Source of the DNA: an uncultured Acetatifactor sp.
GTDB taxonomy: Bacteria > Bacillota > Clostridia > Lachnospirales > Lachnospiraceae
Length of the DNA stretch: 50,779 nt
Direction of reading: 5' to 3'
NCBI GenBank assembly: GCA_947627115.1
Contig: CANQUQ010000017.1
Span: forward strand, 1 to 50,779
The notes beneath the pieces are model-generated. The model was not told the origin of the DNA and ran no database searches. It worked only from the letters and a program-made list of their open reading frames with translations. Made by a program: the position numbers and the translations under genes. Shown piece by piece: positions 17,954 to 28,200 of this stretch; the first letter of the stretch is position 1, and every line of letters begins with the position of its first letter.

Positions 17954-20047
17954 ATGAAAGTTTACACAACTGACAAGATTCGCAACGTAGTTCTCCTGGG
18001 ACATGGCGGCAGCGGCAAGACCAGTCTTGCAGAGGCCATGGCATATCTGTCCGGCATTACCTCCAGAATGGGCAAGGTGCCTGACGGAAATACTATTAGT
18101 GATTACAGCAAAGAGGAGCAGAAACGTAAGTTTTCTATCAACACGTCCGTAATACCCATTGAGTGGGATGGGTATAAGATCAATATTATAGATACGCCCG
18201 GTTACTTTGATTTTGTAGGTGAGGTCGAGGAGGCGGTCAGCGCCGCGGGCGCAGCAATCATAGTGGTGAACGGCAAGTCCGGCATTGAAGTCGGCACGCA
18301 GAAGGCGTGGGAACTGTGTGAGAAATATAAGCTTCCCAGATTTATCTATGTGTCCAACATGGATGTAGACAACGCCTCGTTCCGCCAGGTGGTGGAGGAC
18401 ATGACGGAGAGCTACGGAAAGAAGATGGCTCCGTTCAACCTGCCGATCCGCGAGAGCGAGAAATTTGTGGGTTATGTAAATGTGATCACGGAGACCGGCA
18501 ACCGCTGGCAGGGCAAGGACGTGGTCACCTGTGAGGTGCCGGAGTACAATAAGGCAAATCTGCAGATCTGCCGCGATACATTGATGGAGGCGGTGGCGGA
18601 GACCAGCGAGGAGCTGATGGAGAGATATTTCGGCGGCGAGACCTTTTCCGAGGCGGAGATCAGGGCGGCTCTTCGCACCAATGTGTGCGACTGCAGCCTC
18701 GTGCCCATGACGATGGGCTCCAATACCCTCTGCCAGGGCGTGTACACGCTGCTCGACGATATTGTAAAGTATATGCCCAGCCCTGAGAACCGCAAGGTGG
18801 CGGGAATTAATCTGAAGACGAACGAGATATTTAATGCCGACTATGATTTTTCCAAAGCAAAGTCGGCGTACATATGGAAGACCATTGTGGATCCGTTCAT
18901 CGGAAAGTATTCGCTGATCAAGGTGAATTCCGGCGTCTTTAAGACGGACGACCTGATCTATAACGTGGATAAGGATATAGAAGAGAAGATCGGAAAGCTG
19001 TATGTCCTTCAGGGCAACAAGCCCATGGAGGTGGCAGAGCTGCATGCCGGTGACATCGGTGCGCTGGCAAAGCTGACGGGAGCGCGTACCGGCAACAGTC
19101 TTTCTACGAAGGCCACCGCTATTAAATTCGGTCAGTTCGAGATATCCACGCCCTACACCTACATGCGTTATAAGCCCAAGAATAAGGGGGATGTGGATAA
19201 GATATCCCAGGCGCTGCAGAAGATCACGCATGAGGATCAGACGCTGAAGGTCGTGAACGATTCCGACAATCGCCAGATGCTTCTTTACGGCATGGGCGAT
19301 CAGCACCTGGAGATCGTGGTCAGCAGACTTTTGAACGAGTACAAGGTGGACGTGGAGCTGACGAAGCCCAAGATCGCCTACAGAGAGACGATAAAGAAGC
19401 AGTCCGACGTGGAGTATAAATACAAGAAGCAGTCCGGCGGACACGGACAGTACGGTCATGTAAAGATGCGCTTCAGCCCTTCGGGCGACCTGGAGCAGCC
19501 CTATGTATTCGAGCAGGAGGTAGTGGGCGGAGCGGTGCCCAAAAATTACTATCCGGCAGTGGAAAAGGGCCTGCAGGAGTCCGTTCTGAGAGGGCCCATG
19601 GCCGCCTATCCGGTAGTGGGCGTAAAGGCGGTGCTTTACGACGGATCCTATCATCCGGTAGACTCCTCGGAGCAGGCATTCAAAATGGCGACGATACAAG
19701 CGTTCAAAAAGGGATTCATGGAAGCTCAGCCCATACTGCTGGAGCCCATTGCCTCCCTGAAGGTCACGGTGCCCGACGCATATACCGGCGATGTCATGGG
19801 CGATCTGAATAAGCGCAGAGGCCGCGTGCTGGGCATGAACCCCGTTCAGGGCGGCAAGCAGACCATCGAGGCAGACGTTCCCATGAGCAGTCTGTTCGGC
19901 TACTGCACGGATCTGCGTTCCATGACCGGCGGCAGAGGCGAGTATTCCTACCAGTTCGCCCGCTATGAGCAGGCTCCCTCCGACGTGCAGGAGAAGGAAG
20001 TCGCAGAGAGAGCAGCGAAGGTCGCCGAGAACAGCGCGGAAGAATAA
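17954..20047 (+). CDS. Elongation factor G paralogue (FusA2/EF-G2 type)
   Basis: At 697 aa it has the full five-domain EF-G layout: GTPase domain with P-loop GHGGSGKTS (residues 16-24), a beta-barrel, then the C-terminal tRNA-mimic domains (SGGHGQYGHVKMRFSP, ending in MSSLFGYCTDLRSMTGGRGEY). It departs from canonical EF-G at two key sites. The G3 motif reads DTPGYFDF, so the His that activates hydrolytic water in translational GTPases is Tyr84. The G4 motif NKxD is replaced by SNMD (134-137). The same Tyr is, as I recall, found in actinobacterial FusA2, so this is a paralogue and not the housekeeping factor; fusA is usually in the str operon. A role in ribosome rescue, hibernation or stress is possible but unproven. 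GGAGGAATC precedes the ATG. Confidence 0.88.
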   Translation: MKVYTTDKIRNVVLLGHGGSGKTSLAEAMAYLSGITSRMGKVPDGNTISDYSKEEQKRKFSINTSVIPIEWDGYKINIIDTPGYFDFVGEVEEAVSAAGAAIIVVNGKSGIEVGTQKAWELCEKYKLPRFIYVSNMDVDNASFRQVVEDMTESYGKKMAPFNLPIRESEKFVGYVNVITETGNRWQGKDVVTCEVPEYNKANLQICRDTLMEAVAETSEELMERYFGGETFSEAEIRAALRTNVCDCSLVPMTMGSNTLCQGVYTLLDDIVKYMPSPENRKVAGINLKTNEIFNADYDFSKAKSAYIWKTIVDPFIGKYSLIKVNSGVFKTDDLIYNVDKDIEEKIGKLYVLQGNKPMEVAELHAGDIGALAKLTGARTGNSLSTKATAIKFGQFEISTPYTYMRYKPKNKGDVDKISQALQKITHEDQTLKVVNDSDNRQMLLYGMGDQHLEIVVSRLLNEYKVDVELTKPKIAYRETIKKQSDVEYKYKKQSGGHGQYGHVKMRFSPSGDLEQPYVFEQEVVGGAVPKNYYPAVEKGLQESVLRGPMAAYPVVGVKAVLYDGSYHPVDSSEQAFKMATIQAFKKGFMEAQPILLEPIASLKVTVPDAYTGDVMGDLNKRRGRVLGMNPVQGGKQTIEADVPMSSLFGYCTDLRSMTGGRGEYSYQFARYEQAPSDVQEKEVAERAAKVAENSAEE

Positions 20048-20116
20048 GCCGTGTGCACAGGGAACGGATATCATTTCCGGACGGTCCCTCATGCGGTCGA
20101 AAACTCGTGCGCATCC

Positions 20117-20145
20117 TTGACATGGGAAGAGAAAATGAGTAAAAT
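20117..20145 (+). promoter_or_regulatory. Promoter of leuS
   Basis: TTGACA (20117-20122) and TAAAAT (20140-20145) have a 17-bp spacer, 46 bp upstream of the leuS ATG. There is no T-box in the short leader. Confidence 0.75.
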
Positions 20146-20191
20146 ACAATCTTAATAGCGATGTTAAGGTTTTGCGTAGGAGGACAAAAGT

Positions 20192-22603
20192 ATGGCAGTA
20201 CCGTATAACCATCATGAGGTGGAGCAGAAATGGCAGAAAATATGGGATGAGGAGAAGGCATTCCGGACTTCGGACGATTATTCAAAGCCCAAGTATTATG
20301 CCCTTGTGGAATTTCCTTACCCTTCGGGACAGGGGCTTCATGTGGGACATCCAAGACCCTATACGGCTTTGGACATTGTTGCGAGAAAGCGCAGGATGCA
20401 GGGCTATAACGTGCTGTACCCCATGGGATGGGACGCTTTTGGTCTCCCTACGGAGAACTATGCCATCAAGAATCATATCCATCCAAAGATCGTGACGAAG
20501 AACAATGTGGAGCGCTTTAAGGGGCAACTGCATGCTCTTGGATATTCCTTTGACTGGGAAAGAGAAGTGAACACTACGGATCCGGAGTATTACAAGTGGA
20601 CGCAGTGGATCTTTTTGAAACTGTTCAAAGCGGGACTGGCATACAAGGCGGAAATGCCCATCAACTGGTGTACCTCCTGTAAGGTCGGCCTTGCCAACGA
20701 GGAAGTGGTCAACGGCGTGTGCGAACGCTGCGGCTCCGAGGTGGTCCGCAAGGTCAAGAGCCAGTGGATGCTGAAGATCACCGAGTATGCCGACAAACTG
20801 ATACAGGGGCTTGATACCGTGGACTATATTGAGCGGGTCAAGGTGTCTCAGAAAAATTGGATAGGAAAATCTCAGGGCGCGGAGGTGGATTTTGCGATCA
20901 CCGGCAAGGAGGAGAAGCTGCGCGTCTACACCACCCGCCCGGATACGCTGTTCGGCGCCACCTATATGGTGGTATCTCCGGAGCATCCCTTGATTGAAAA
21001 GTACAGGGATGAGATAAAGAATTATGACGCTCTTGCAGAGTACAGAGAGCAGGCTGCCAGAAAGTCTGATTTTGAGCGCACGGAGCTTGTGAAGGACAAG
21101 ACCGGCGTACAGATAGAGGGCCTCACCGCCACGAACCCTGTAAACGGCAGGGAGATCCCAATCTGGATCTCGGACTATGTGCTCATGACATACGGCACCG
21201 GCGCCATTATGGCGGTGCCGGCCCACGACGAAAGGGACTGGGATTTTGCAAAGAAATTTGGCCTCCCCATCATCGAGGTGGTGGCGGGCAGCCCTGTCAG
21301 TGTCCAGGAGCAGGTGTATACGGATGTGGCCACCGGAACTCTGGTAAATTCCGAATTTCTTAACGGCCTGTCCGTAGCCGACGCCAAGGCGCGCATAATC
21401 GAATTCCTGGAGGAAAAGGGGATCGGTCACAGCAAGACCAACTTCAAGCTGCGTGACTGGGTGTTCTCCAGGCAGCGTTACTGGGGAGAGCCGATCCCCA
21501 TCATAAAATGTGAAAAGTGCGGATTTGTGCCGCTTGACGAAAGTGAGCTGCCCCTGATGCTTCCGGAGGTGGAGAGCTATGAACCCACGGACAACGGGGA
21601 ATCTCCGCTGGCGGCCATGAAGGATTGGGTGAATGTCACCTGTCCCTGCTGTGGCGGCCCCGCAGAGAGGGAGACGGATACCATGCCCCAGTGGGCGGGG
21701 TCTTCCTGGTATTTCCTGCGCTATACGGATCCCCACAACACCGAGGCGCTGGCAGGCAAGGAGGCTCTCGATTACTGGCTGCCGGTAGACTGGTATAACG
21801 GCGGAATGGAGCACACTACGCTGCATCTGCTCTACTCCAGATTCTGGCACAGATTCCTGTATGATCAGGGGTATGTGCCCTGTCCTGAGCCTTATCAGAA
21901 GCGTACCAGCCACGGTATGATCCTGGGCTCCAACGGCGAGAAGATGTCCAAATCCAGAGGAAATGTGGTCAACCCGGATGATATCGTGCGGGATTACGGC
22001 GCAGATACCCTGCGGACCTACGAAATGTTCATCGGCGCCTTCGATCTGAGCGCGGCATGGAGCGAGGACGGCGTGAAGGGCTGTCGGAGATTTCTGGAGA
22101 GAGTGTGGAAGTTGCAGGATATTCTGGCGGAAGGGGAAGGCTACAGCGCCGATCTGGAGACAAAGCTGCATCAGACCATCAAAAAGGTGTCCGCCGACTA
22201 TGAAAATCTAAAATACAACACCGCCATTGCGGCAATGATGTCCCTGATCAACGAGTTCTACAAAAAGAACGCCGTGACAAGGGGCGAATACAGGACGCTG
22301 CTTACTCTGTTGAATCCGGTGGCTCCCCATATTACCGAAGAGCTGTGGCAGAGCGCAGGCTTTGAAGGAAGACTGTATCAGGCGGCGTGGCCACAGTATG
22401 AGGAAGAAAAGACCGTGGAGAGCACTGTGGAGATCGGTATACAGGTCAACGGCAAGATGCGCGCTGCAATCACCGTTTCCAAGGATGAGGACAAGGAAAG
22501 CGTGATCGCAGCGGCGAAGGAGGCGCTGGGAGATAAATTGACAGGAACTGTCGTCAAGGAGATTTATGTACCCGGAAGGCTGGTAAACATTGTGGCCAAG
22601 TAA
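20192..22603 (+). CDS. leuS: Leucine--tRNA ligase
   Basis: Class I synthetase of 803 aa charging tRNA-Leu. The HIGH box is HVGH (residues 50-53, in [14 protein letters not shown]) and the KMSKS loop is KMSKS (584-588, in [11 protein letters not shown]). A CP1 editing domain (about 220-420; [16 protein letters not shown] and [16 protein letters not shown]) removes mischarged tRNA. Zinc-binding Cys pairs are visible ([13 protein letters not shown] and CEKCG/CPCCGG). The C-terminal anticodon-binding helical region and the small tail domain ([15 protein letters not shown]) are present, so it is complete. AGGAGG precedes the ATG. It has its own promoter and a strong terminator. Confidence 0.97.
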   Translation: MAVPYNHHEVEQKWQKIWDEEKAFRTSDDYSKPKYYALVEFPYPSGQGLHVGHPRPYTALDIVARKRRMQGYNVLYPMGWDAFGLPTENYAIKNHIHPKIVTKNNVERFKGQLHALGYSFDWEREVNTTDPEYYKWTQWIFLKLFKAGLAYKAEMPINWCTSCKVGLANEEVVNGVCERCGSEVVRKVKSQWMLKITEYADKLIQGLDTVDYIERVKVSQKNWIGKSQGAEVDFAITGKEEKLRVYTTRPDTLFGATYMVVSPEHPLIEKYRDEIKNYDALAEYREQAARKSDFERTELVKDKTGVQIEGLTATNPVNGREIPIWISDYVLMTYGTGAIMAVPAHDERDWDFAKKFGLPIIEVVAGSPVSVQEQVYTDVATGTLVNSEFLNGLSVADAKARIIEFLEEKGIGHSKTNFKLRDWVFSRQRYWGEPIPIIKCEKCGFVPLDESELPLMLPEVESYEPTDNGESPLAAMKDWVNVTCPCCGGPAERETDTMPQWAGSSWYFLRYTDPHNTEALAGKEALDYWLPVDWYNGGMEHTTLHLLYSRFWHRFLYDQGYVPCPEPYQKRTSHGMILGSNGEKMSKSRGNVVNPDDIVRDYGADTLRTYEMFIGAFDLSAAWSEDGVKGCRRFLERVWKLQDILAEGEGYSADLETKLHQTIKKVSADYENLKYNTAIAAMMSLINEFYKKNAVTRGEYRTLLTLLNPVAPHITEELWQSAGFEGRLYQAAWPQYEEEKTVESTVEIGIQVNGKMRAAITVSKDEDKESVIAAAKEALGDKLTGTVVKEIYVPGRLVNIVAK

Positions 22604-22623
22604 TGCCGGATAACGGATAGAGG

Positions 22624-22664
22624 AAAAGAGAGTCCCACTGATGCAGGAAGGACTCTCTTTTTTA
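22624..22664. terminator. Bidirectional terminator between leuS and 22672
   Basis: AAAAGAGAGTCC (22624-22635) pairs with GGACTCTCTTTT (22650-22661) and is flanked by A and T runs. It can serve leuS on the plus strand and the convergent small-gene cluster on the minus strand. Confidence 0.9.
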
Positions 22665-22671
22665 TGTCCGG

Positions 22672-22968
22672 TCACTGTTGTATGTTCCCGTTCCTTTTGG
22701 CCTTTTCCAAAATACTGTCGATCTGAGAAAGCTCTTCCTGACTGCTGTGCTTCCTGATGGCAGCAATGGCGGCGGTCATTTCCTGGGGCGTAAAGCTCAG
22801 ATCCTGCTGTCTGGCCCGGTTCATCATGGGGAGCAGAGAGGTCATGAGCTCTCTCTGATTTTTTCCGCGGCTCTCTTCATACATTTGCCGCAAAAAATGG
22901 AGCTTTACTTCGGGAATATCCTTTACCAGAGGGTCTGCCATCCATGTGGGCATTTCGGTCTTGTCCAT
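22672..22968 (-). CDS. Small hypothetical helical protein
   Basis: I do not recognise a family for this 98-aa protein. It is mostly charged and helical, with segments such as KLHFLRQMYEESRGKNQREL and a C-terminal EELSQIDSILEKAKRNG; no signal peptide or membrane helix is seen. The start is the ATG at 22968 because GGAGG lies five bases before it; the earlier in-frame ATG at 22980 would place that ribosome-binding site inside the gene. It begins 18 bp after the 184-aa gene upstream on the minus strand, so the two form an operon. Function unknown. Confidence 0.7.
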   Translation of the reverse strand: MDKTEMPTWMADPLVKDIPEVKLHFLRQMYEESRGKNQRELMTSLLPMMNRARQQDLSFTPQEMTAAIAAIRKHSSQEELSQIDSILEKAKRNGNIQQ

Positions 22969-22986
22969 GATAGCCTCCATAATTTT

Positions 22987-23541
22987 TTATGTATTGTCTT
23001 TTTCCGGGGTGTTTTCAGGGCCGGAGGATGAGAACATCTGCATGAGCTGTGCAAGCATTTCCGGATCCGCCCCGCTCATCGCGGAGAGGATATTTCCCAT
23101 GCCGCTGCCGCTGCTGTCGCTTCCCATACCGTTGGGGAACATTTCCTTCAGCATTTCCATCATCTCCATCATTTCACGGAGCTGCCCCATACCTGTCAGC
23201 ATATTTTTGATTTCCTGAATTCGGGCTTTTTCCCGGCGATCGCTATAGGGCAGAAGCTCATCCAACAGTTCTATCACACCGTCGCGGTCCGTGTCCAGAA
23301 GACTGCCGTCCGTCAGGGAATGCAGGGACAGTACCGTCCGGCGGCCTCTGATGACAGGGTGTCCGGGTGACTGCCACATTCTCTGCAGGGTGTATTGCAG
23401 TTCGGAAAATTTGATGTATACGGCCAGGGTGTTCTGCTGCTTCGGTGGGAGATAGGACAGGAGTACCTTCAGCATCTGAATATGGTTCGTGGTCATCAAT
23501 GTGTCAAATGCAGTAATGGCTTCCCTTCCTTTTTCTTCCAT
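22987..23541 (-). CDS. Hypothetical protein with Met-rich helical C-terminus
   Basis: This 184-aa protein is not recognised. The N-terminal half (residues 1-100) looks globular and helical (FDTLMTTNHIQMLKVLLSYL, KQQNTLAVYIKFSELQYTL). The second half has a Met/Glu-rich helix (GQLREMMEMMEMLKEMF) and a Gly/Ser linker leading to DPEMLAQLMQMFSS. There is no signal peptide. It heads a two-gene minus-strand operon with 22672-22968. The arrangement next to the Cys-rich small gene (23714-23974), on the same strand, is reminiscent of sporulation-associated loci in Lachnospiraceae, but I cannot prove that. Confidence 0.7.
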   Translation of the reverse strand: MEEKGREAITAFDTLMTTNHIQMLKVLLSYLPPKQQNTLAVYIKFSELQYTLQRMWQSPGHPVIRGRRTVLSLHSLTDGSLLDTDRDGVIELLDELLPYSDRREKARIQEIKNMLTGMGQLREMMEMMEMLKEMFPNGMGSDSSGSGMGNILSAMSGADPEMLAQLMQMFSSSGPENTPEKDNT

Positions 23542-23713
23542 GGCAGTTGCGACCTTTCCGGCAGTATATCAGGCAATGAGAGTTCCCTGTTCTATAGTAT
23601 GATTTCCGCGGGGCACTTATGTATGCCGCGCGCGGAGCCCGGACCCCCGAAGGAGCCTGGGCCCGCAGACAGACCGTCTCGCGGAACGGATCCGTTATGC
23701 GCAGCGCCTGATC

Positions 23714-23974
23714 TTAGTTGTTGCAGCCACAGAAGGTGGAGAGCAGCAGGATCCAGATCAGCCATTCGCAGCAGCTGCCGTTGTTGTTCAGCAGGTTAAA
23801 GCCATTGCCGTTGTTGCAGCCACAACCGTTGCCGCTGCGGCCAAAGCCGTTTCCGCCGAAGGCGAACAGCAGGATGAGGATCCAGATCCAGCAGCATCCT
23901 CCGTTGTTGTTCGCTGTGCTGACACCGTTGCAGGAATCATTGCATCCACAGTTGGTAGCAGTCAAATCACTCAT
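23714..23974 (-). CDS. Small Cys/Asn/Gly-rich membrane-associated protein
   Basis: An 86-aa protein with an extreme composition: CGCNDSCNG, NNNGGCC, GNGCGCNNGNG, NNNGSCC and a CGCNN end. Two hydrophobic stretches (WIWILILLFAF and WLIWILLLSTF) are each preceded by a double Cys. The two halves look like an internal duplication of the form N-N-N-G-x-C-C-x-W-(L/I)-W-I-L. Small proteins of this style are often annotated as high-cysteine chorion-like, a label without functional meaning in bacteria. The ATG at 23974 follows GGAGG with eight bases spacing. Membrane or spore-surface association is only inferred. Confidence 0.75.
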   Translation of the reverse strand: MSDLTATNCGCNDSCNGVSTANNNGGCCWIWILILLFAFGGNGFGRSGNGCGCNNGNGFNLLNNNGSCCEWLIWILLLSTFCGCNN

Positions 23975-24068
23975 TGTAATAGCCTCCATAGATTTTTATG
24001 GTTTATTGTATGCACCCCGGCATGTCTATGTTTCATATGTCCTCAAATTTGTGAGTTTCAGGAATCCC

Positions 24069-24097
24069 TTGAAGCCGGGAGGAAATTGTGTTAGTAT
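24069..24097 (+). promoter_or_regulatory. Probable promoter of the sortase operon
   Basis: TTGAAG (24069-24074) and TAGTAT (24092-24097) have a 17-bp spacer, about 70 bp before the sortase start. Both boxes are imperfect. Confidence 0.45.
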
Positions 24098-24164
24098 GAT
24101 TATGGGAAAGTGAGAGGATCAAGACGACCGTTCTGCGGGGGGAGAAACGAGCGAAGGACAGATT

Positions 24165-25244
24165 ATGACGCAGACAGATTATACGGTGGAGGGACGACAG
24201 TTCCGGACCAGGAATGATTATGTCAGGGCCCTGCATGACAAGCAGATCATGGATCGGATACGCCGGGAGACGGACCTGAAGAGCAGGGCTCAGCTGGAGC
24301 AGCTGAAAAAGGATATTCAGGGCGGAAAATATAATTTTATGACACTTCTGGAGCAGGATTTCCAGGAGGAAATAGATGAGTACATACGAGAAATATCCGG
24401 CAAGAGCGACAGAGAGCTGGACGGTTATGTGAAGGAGGAGCTGAAACGCCGTGAAAAGCGGAGAAGGCTGATCCTGGCGCTGTGCAGTGTTGTGGCTCTT
24501 GGGTGCCTGGGGTATGTGGCGGTCTATTTTTATTTTAACCAGAGGACGGCGGACAATTATCAGGTGTTGAGCGATTTGAAGGACCGTCCGGCCGCACCGT
24601 CGGCTCCTGCGGCAGCAAACGGTCCGTATGCGCCGGAGGGCGGACAGGAACCGCCCGAAGTGCTGGATGAATTCAAAAATTTGTTAAATGTCAATAAAAA
24701 GCTAATCGGATGGGTAAAAATTGACGATACAAATATAGATTATCCCGTAATGCAGACAGCGGACAACGAGTATTATCTGGATCACAATCTGAACCAGGAG
24801 TATGATAAGAACGGCTCGATCTTTCTTGACAAGGACTGTGATATAGTAGATCCCAGCACGAATCTGATCCTGTACGGCCACCATATGAAAAGCGGTAAGA
24901 TGTTCGGCGGTCTGGATCAGTACGAGGACCGGTCATATTGGGAGGAGCATCCCTATATTCAGTTCGATACGCTGTATGAGAAGGGGACCTGGCAGGTCAT
25001 GTACGTATTTCGCTCCAGGGTGTACAGCCAGGAAGAAATTGTGTTCAAATACTATCAGTTCATAGATGTGAACAGTGTGCAGGAGTTCGACTCCAATATG
25101 CAGGAAATGGCGTCCATGTCCCTGTACGACACGGGCGTGACGGCAGAGTACGGCGACAGGCTGCTGACGCTGTCCACCTGTGATTATGAGGAACCCAACG
25201 GTCGGTTTGTTGTAGTGGCGAAGAAAGTCCCGACAAAGGAGTAA
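24165..25244 (+). CDS. srtB: Class B sortase with long cytoplasmic N-terminal arm
   Basis: This 359-aa transpeptidase covalently anchors surface proteins to peptidoglycan. About 100 charged, coiled-coil-like residues precede a single membrane helix (LILALCSVVALGCLGYVAVYF, about 102-122), so the catalytic domain is outside. The SrtB-type core contains WVKIDDTNIDYPVMQ, the catalytic His in YGHHM (237-241), Cys339 in LSTCDY and Arg347 in NGRFVVV. The N-terminal arm is longer than in typical SrtB (about 245 aa in total) and may bind a cytoplasmic partner. The gene directly downstream, six bases away, encodes a large protein with a TPKTG sorting signal and is the obvious substrate. C. difficile SrtB is known to prefer (S/P)PxTG. 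Confidence 0.93.
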   Translation: MTQTDYTVEGRQFRTRNDYVRALHDKQIMDRIRRETDLKSRAQLEQLKKDIQGGKYNFMTLLEQDFQEEIDEYIREISGKSDRELDGYVKEELKRREKRRRLILALCSVVALGCLGYVAVYFYFNQRTADNYQVLSDLKDRPAAPSAPAAANGPYAPEGGQEPPEVLDEFKNLLNVNKKLIGWVKIDDTNIDYPVMQTADNEYYLDHNLNQEYDKNGSIFLDKDCDIVDPSTNLILYGHHMKSGKMFGGLDQYEDRSYWEEHPYIQFDTLYEKGTWQVMYVFRSRVYSQEEIVFKYYQFIDVNSVQEFDSNMQEMASMSLYDTGVTAEYGDRLLTLSTCDYEEPNGRFVVVAKKVPTKE

Positions 25245-25250
25245 TGGAAG

Positions 25251-28200
25251 ATGGCAGGCAAAGAAGTGAAGAGAGAAGTCAGCAAGGGAAAAAGACGTTT
25301 AAAGCGGTCCGTGCGCAAGACGCTGGGAGCGCTGTTTTTGGCGACTGCCATTGCGGTGGCAGCGATTCCGACGGAGGGGCTGGAGGCAAAAACAGAGCCG
25401 AGAAATCCTGCAAATTCCGTGGTGATAGATAGCAAAGGCCTGATTCCGGAGATCGATAAAGATGCTGATATTTATATATCGGGAGATTCCCTGTTCCGCT
25501 TTGCCTTTTATCAGGAAAGCGGCAATCTCCTGGCAGTCATTCTGGGATTTAATTCCCAGACGCTGCCGGAGGGGAGAGTGGTGATTCCGCAGCAGGTGGA
25601 GCCATATATGAAATTTACCGATTCACTTGGAACCTCCGAGGGGTACGTGGCAGTGGGAGGAACCGGAAGGTTCCTGTATTGGAAGGAGACAAGGCAGGTC
25701 CCCGTGGAGGTATCGGACGGAGACGAGGCTCAGACGAGAGAGGAATTTGTGGCCTACCGTCCCTGCTATGCCAGCGAAATAAGCAATTGGGGCGACCTGG
25801 AAGCGAAAGACCTGTATTTTGACAATAAGAATAAGTCAGAGGCCGGGAAGGGCAGGACCAATTATGAGGAGGGCGATTTGACCTCGACGGACAAGGTGCC
25901 GGAGGCGCAGAGAAAACCGGCGGATGTGGCATACATCGGAAATCAGTTCGTAGAGGATGACAATCCGTCAAATCCCACGGGTATCTGGCACGTGAAGGGG
26001 AACACAAATGATGATCCGTCACGCGGTGTCTTTGCGGAAAACAACAACATTACCACACTGACGGTCAGCGACAATCTGCGGGGCATCGGTGATTATGCTT
26101 TTTACCGCTGCGGTTCTTTGACCAGCGTGACGCTGGCGAACGGACTGTCCTTTATTGCGGAGGGCGCCTTTGAGAACTGCTCCAGCATGTCCAGCATCAA
26201 CCTGGATGTTCACAGTAATCTTACCGCCATTGCCCAGAGAGCGTTTTACAACTGCGCGGCATTGGGGTCCTTTACTTTGCCCATAGGTGTTCAGCAAATA
26301 GGAGATTCTGCCTTTGAAGGATGCAGATCTCTGCAGACGGTGGACCTGCTCAGCGGCGGCCCCGGTGTTTTTAACCAGCTGTCAAAGCTGGGCGAGGATG
26401 TGTTCAGGGGCTGTGAGTCCCTGCAGAATATCACCTTCCCGCGGGGCGTGACGGGGGACATTTGCCTGTCTATGTTCAACGGCTGTGTTTCTCTCCATTA
26501 TATTTCTACTATGAATACGTCGATTTCCTTTGTGGAAGAGGAGGACTTCTTTACCTATAAGGATTTTAAGAGAATGCTGGCAGAGGGCTCCGGGTCCCCT
26601 GTGGACGGCGGCTTTTACTTCCAGGGGATCGAGGGCTCAAAACTCCATGAGATGACGAGAAAGGAATGCTTTGCATTCAGCTATATCAACGTGCTGGGCG
26701 ACACAGTGACGGACCTGGACCGCTATGAGCTGACAGTGCAGGAGGTGAACAAAAGCGGCGAGGAGGCAGAGGAGGACGATGAATATTATGAACCGGGCAT
26801 TGCCACCTATGAGGTGAACTCCTCCAGGCATTTGACCCGGTATTCCGCCGGAAAAGACGTGACATCCATTACCATCCCCTCCCGCATAGGGCCCCATCCG
26901 ATCAATGTGATCAATGCCAGGACTTTTATGGACAAATGTCATATAAAGAAGGTGGAGATACCGGCCAACGTGCAGGAAATTGGCACCGAGGCCTTTCAGG
27001 GCTGTCACAACCTGGAGAATGTGATTTTCAGAACGGGTGATGTGGTCATCGGCGACAATGCCTTTGCGACCCAGACGGTAGGTTCCCACGAGGGCTCCTG
27101 CGGCGGGTTAAAGAACGATGCGGACAATACGCCTGCGGTGAAGCTGAAATTTACCGGCCCCGTATCCGAGACCTCCGGCCCCTTCAACTATGCCATGAGC
27201 GCGAGAGGAAAGTATAACGCGGAGAGCCAGAAGGAAGATTTTATCACCTACTATACGGGATGGCCGACCAACATGGAGATCCAGTACAACCCGGAATCGG
27301 ACATGAGCGAGCTGGTGAATTTCCCTTCCCTGAGAGAGCTTCGTGCTACGGATGTCTATACCAGAAAAAATTATGCGTACATTGACAAAGAGCATGAGGA
27401 TGCCACTACCACTGCGGTTCAAAAGTATGAAGCCGGACAGGAAGCGATCATGACCGACATGGAGAAGGCCATTATCAATGCGGCGGTCAATATCGTGATT
27501 CCGGAGGGTGTTGATTCCGTCAGGGACGGCCTGTTCCGGGAAAAGGAAATCGACGACACGATCCCGATGATCCTCAGGGCTCCTAAGACGGTCACCGCAT
27601 ACAGCCTGAAGAAAATAACCTGCGAGGAAAGCGGCGATGTATCCGGCGGCGACGGGACAGATGTCACAGGAACGTTTGCAGGCTGCGAACAGATATCCAG
27701 CATTGTCCTTCTCGGCGGTGTGGACACCATTGAAGACCATGCGTTCAAGGACTGCAAGGCGCTGAACCATGTGGAGCTGCCGCCTACGGTAAGCTCGCTT
27801 GGCATACGGCCCTTCGGAGGCTGTCCTGAGCTGTCGAATGTCAGCTTTGGAGGCGGCCCGTATTACACCTGCGATAATTCTATCATCTATGAATTGACGG
27901 ATGGGGAAAAGACAAAGATCGTGGAATGCCTGGAGGGCAGAAGCAATCCCCGCGTGAGCGCGGATGAAATGGCGTCTGTGACGGAGCTGTACCCGGAGGC
28001 CTTTATGGGCACTCATGTGATGAACGTCGATCTGAGCCAGTCCAAGGTCACTGTCATTCCGGAAAGAGCATTCATGGACACACAGAATCTCATGGAAGTG
28101 ACCCTGCCGCGGTATGAGCCGAAGCAGATCAAAAAGGATGCGTTTACCGACAGCACGATCTTAAGCCTTGTGATTCCCGGAGAACGCGCCACGATTCATT

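Noticed and set aside
17921..20215. 764-codon minus-strand open frame opposite the EF-G paralogue
   Set aside because: Antisense shadow with no recognisable domain; the plus-strand gene is unambiguous.
20282..22171. 629-codon minus-strand open frame opposite leuS
   Set aside because: Antisense shadow of leuS.
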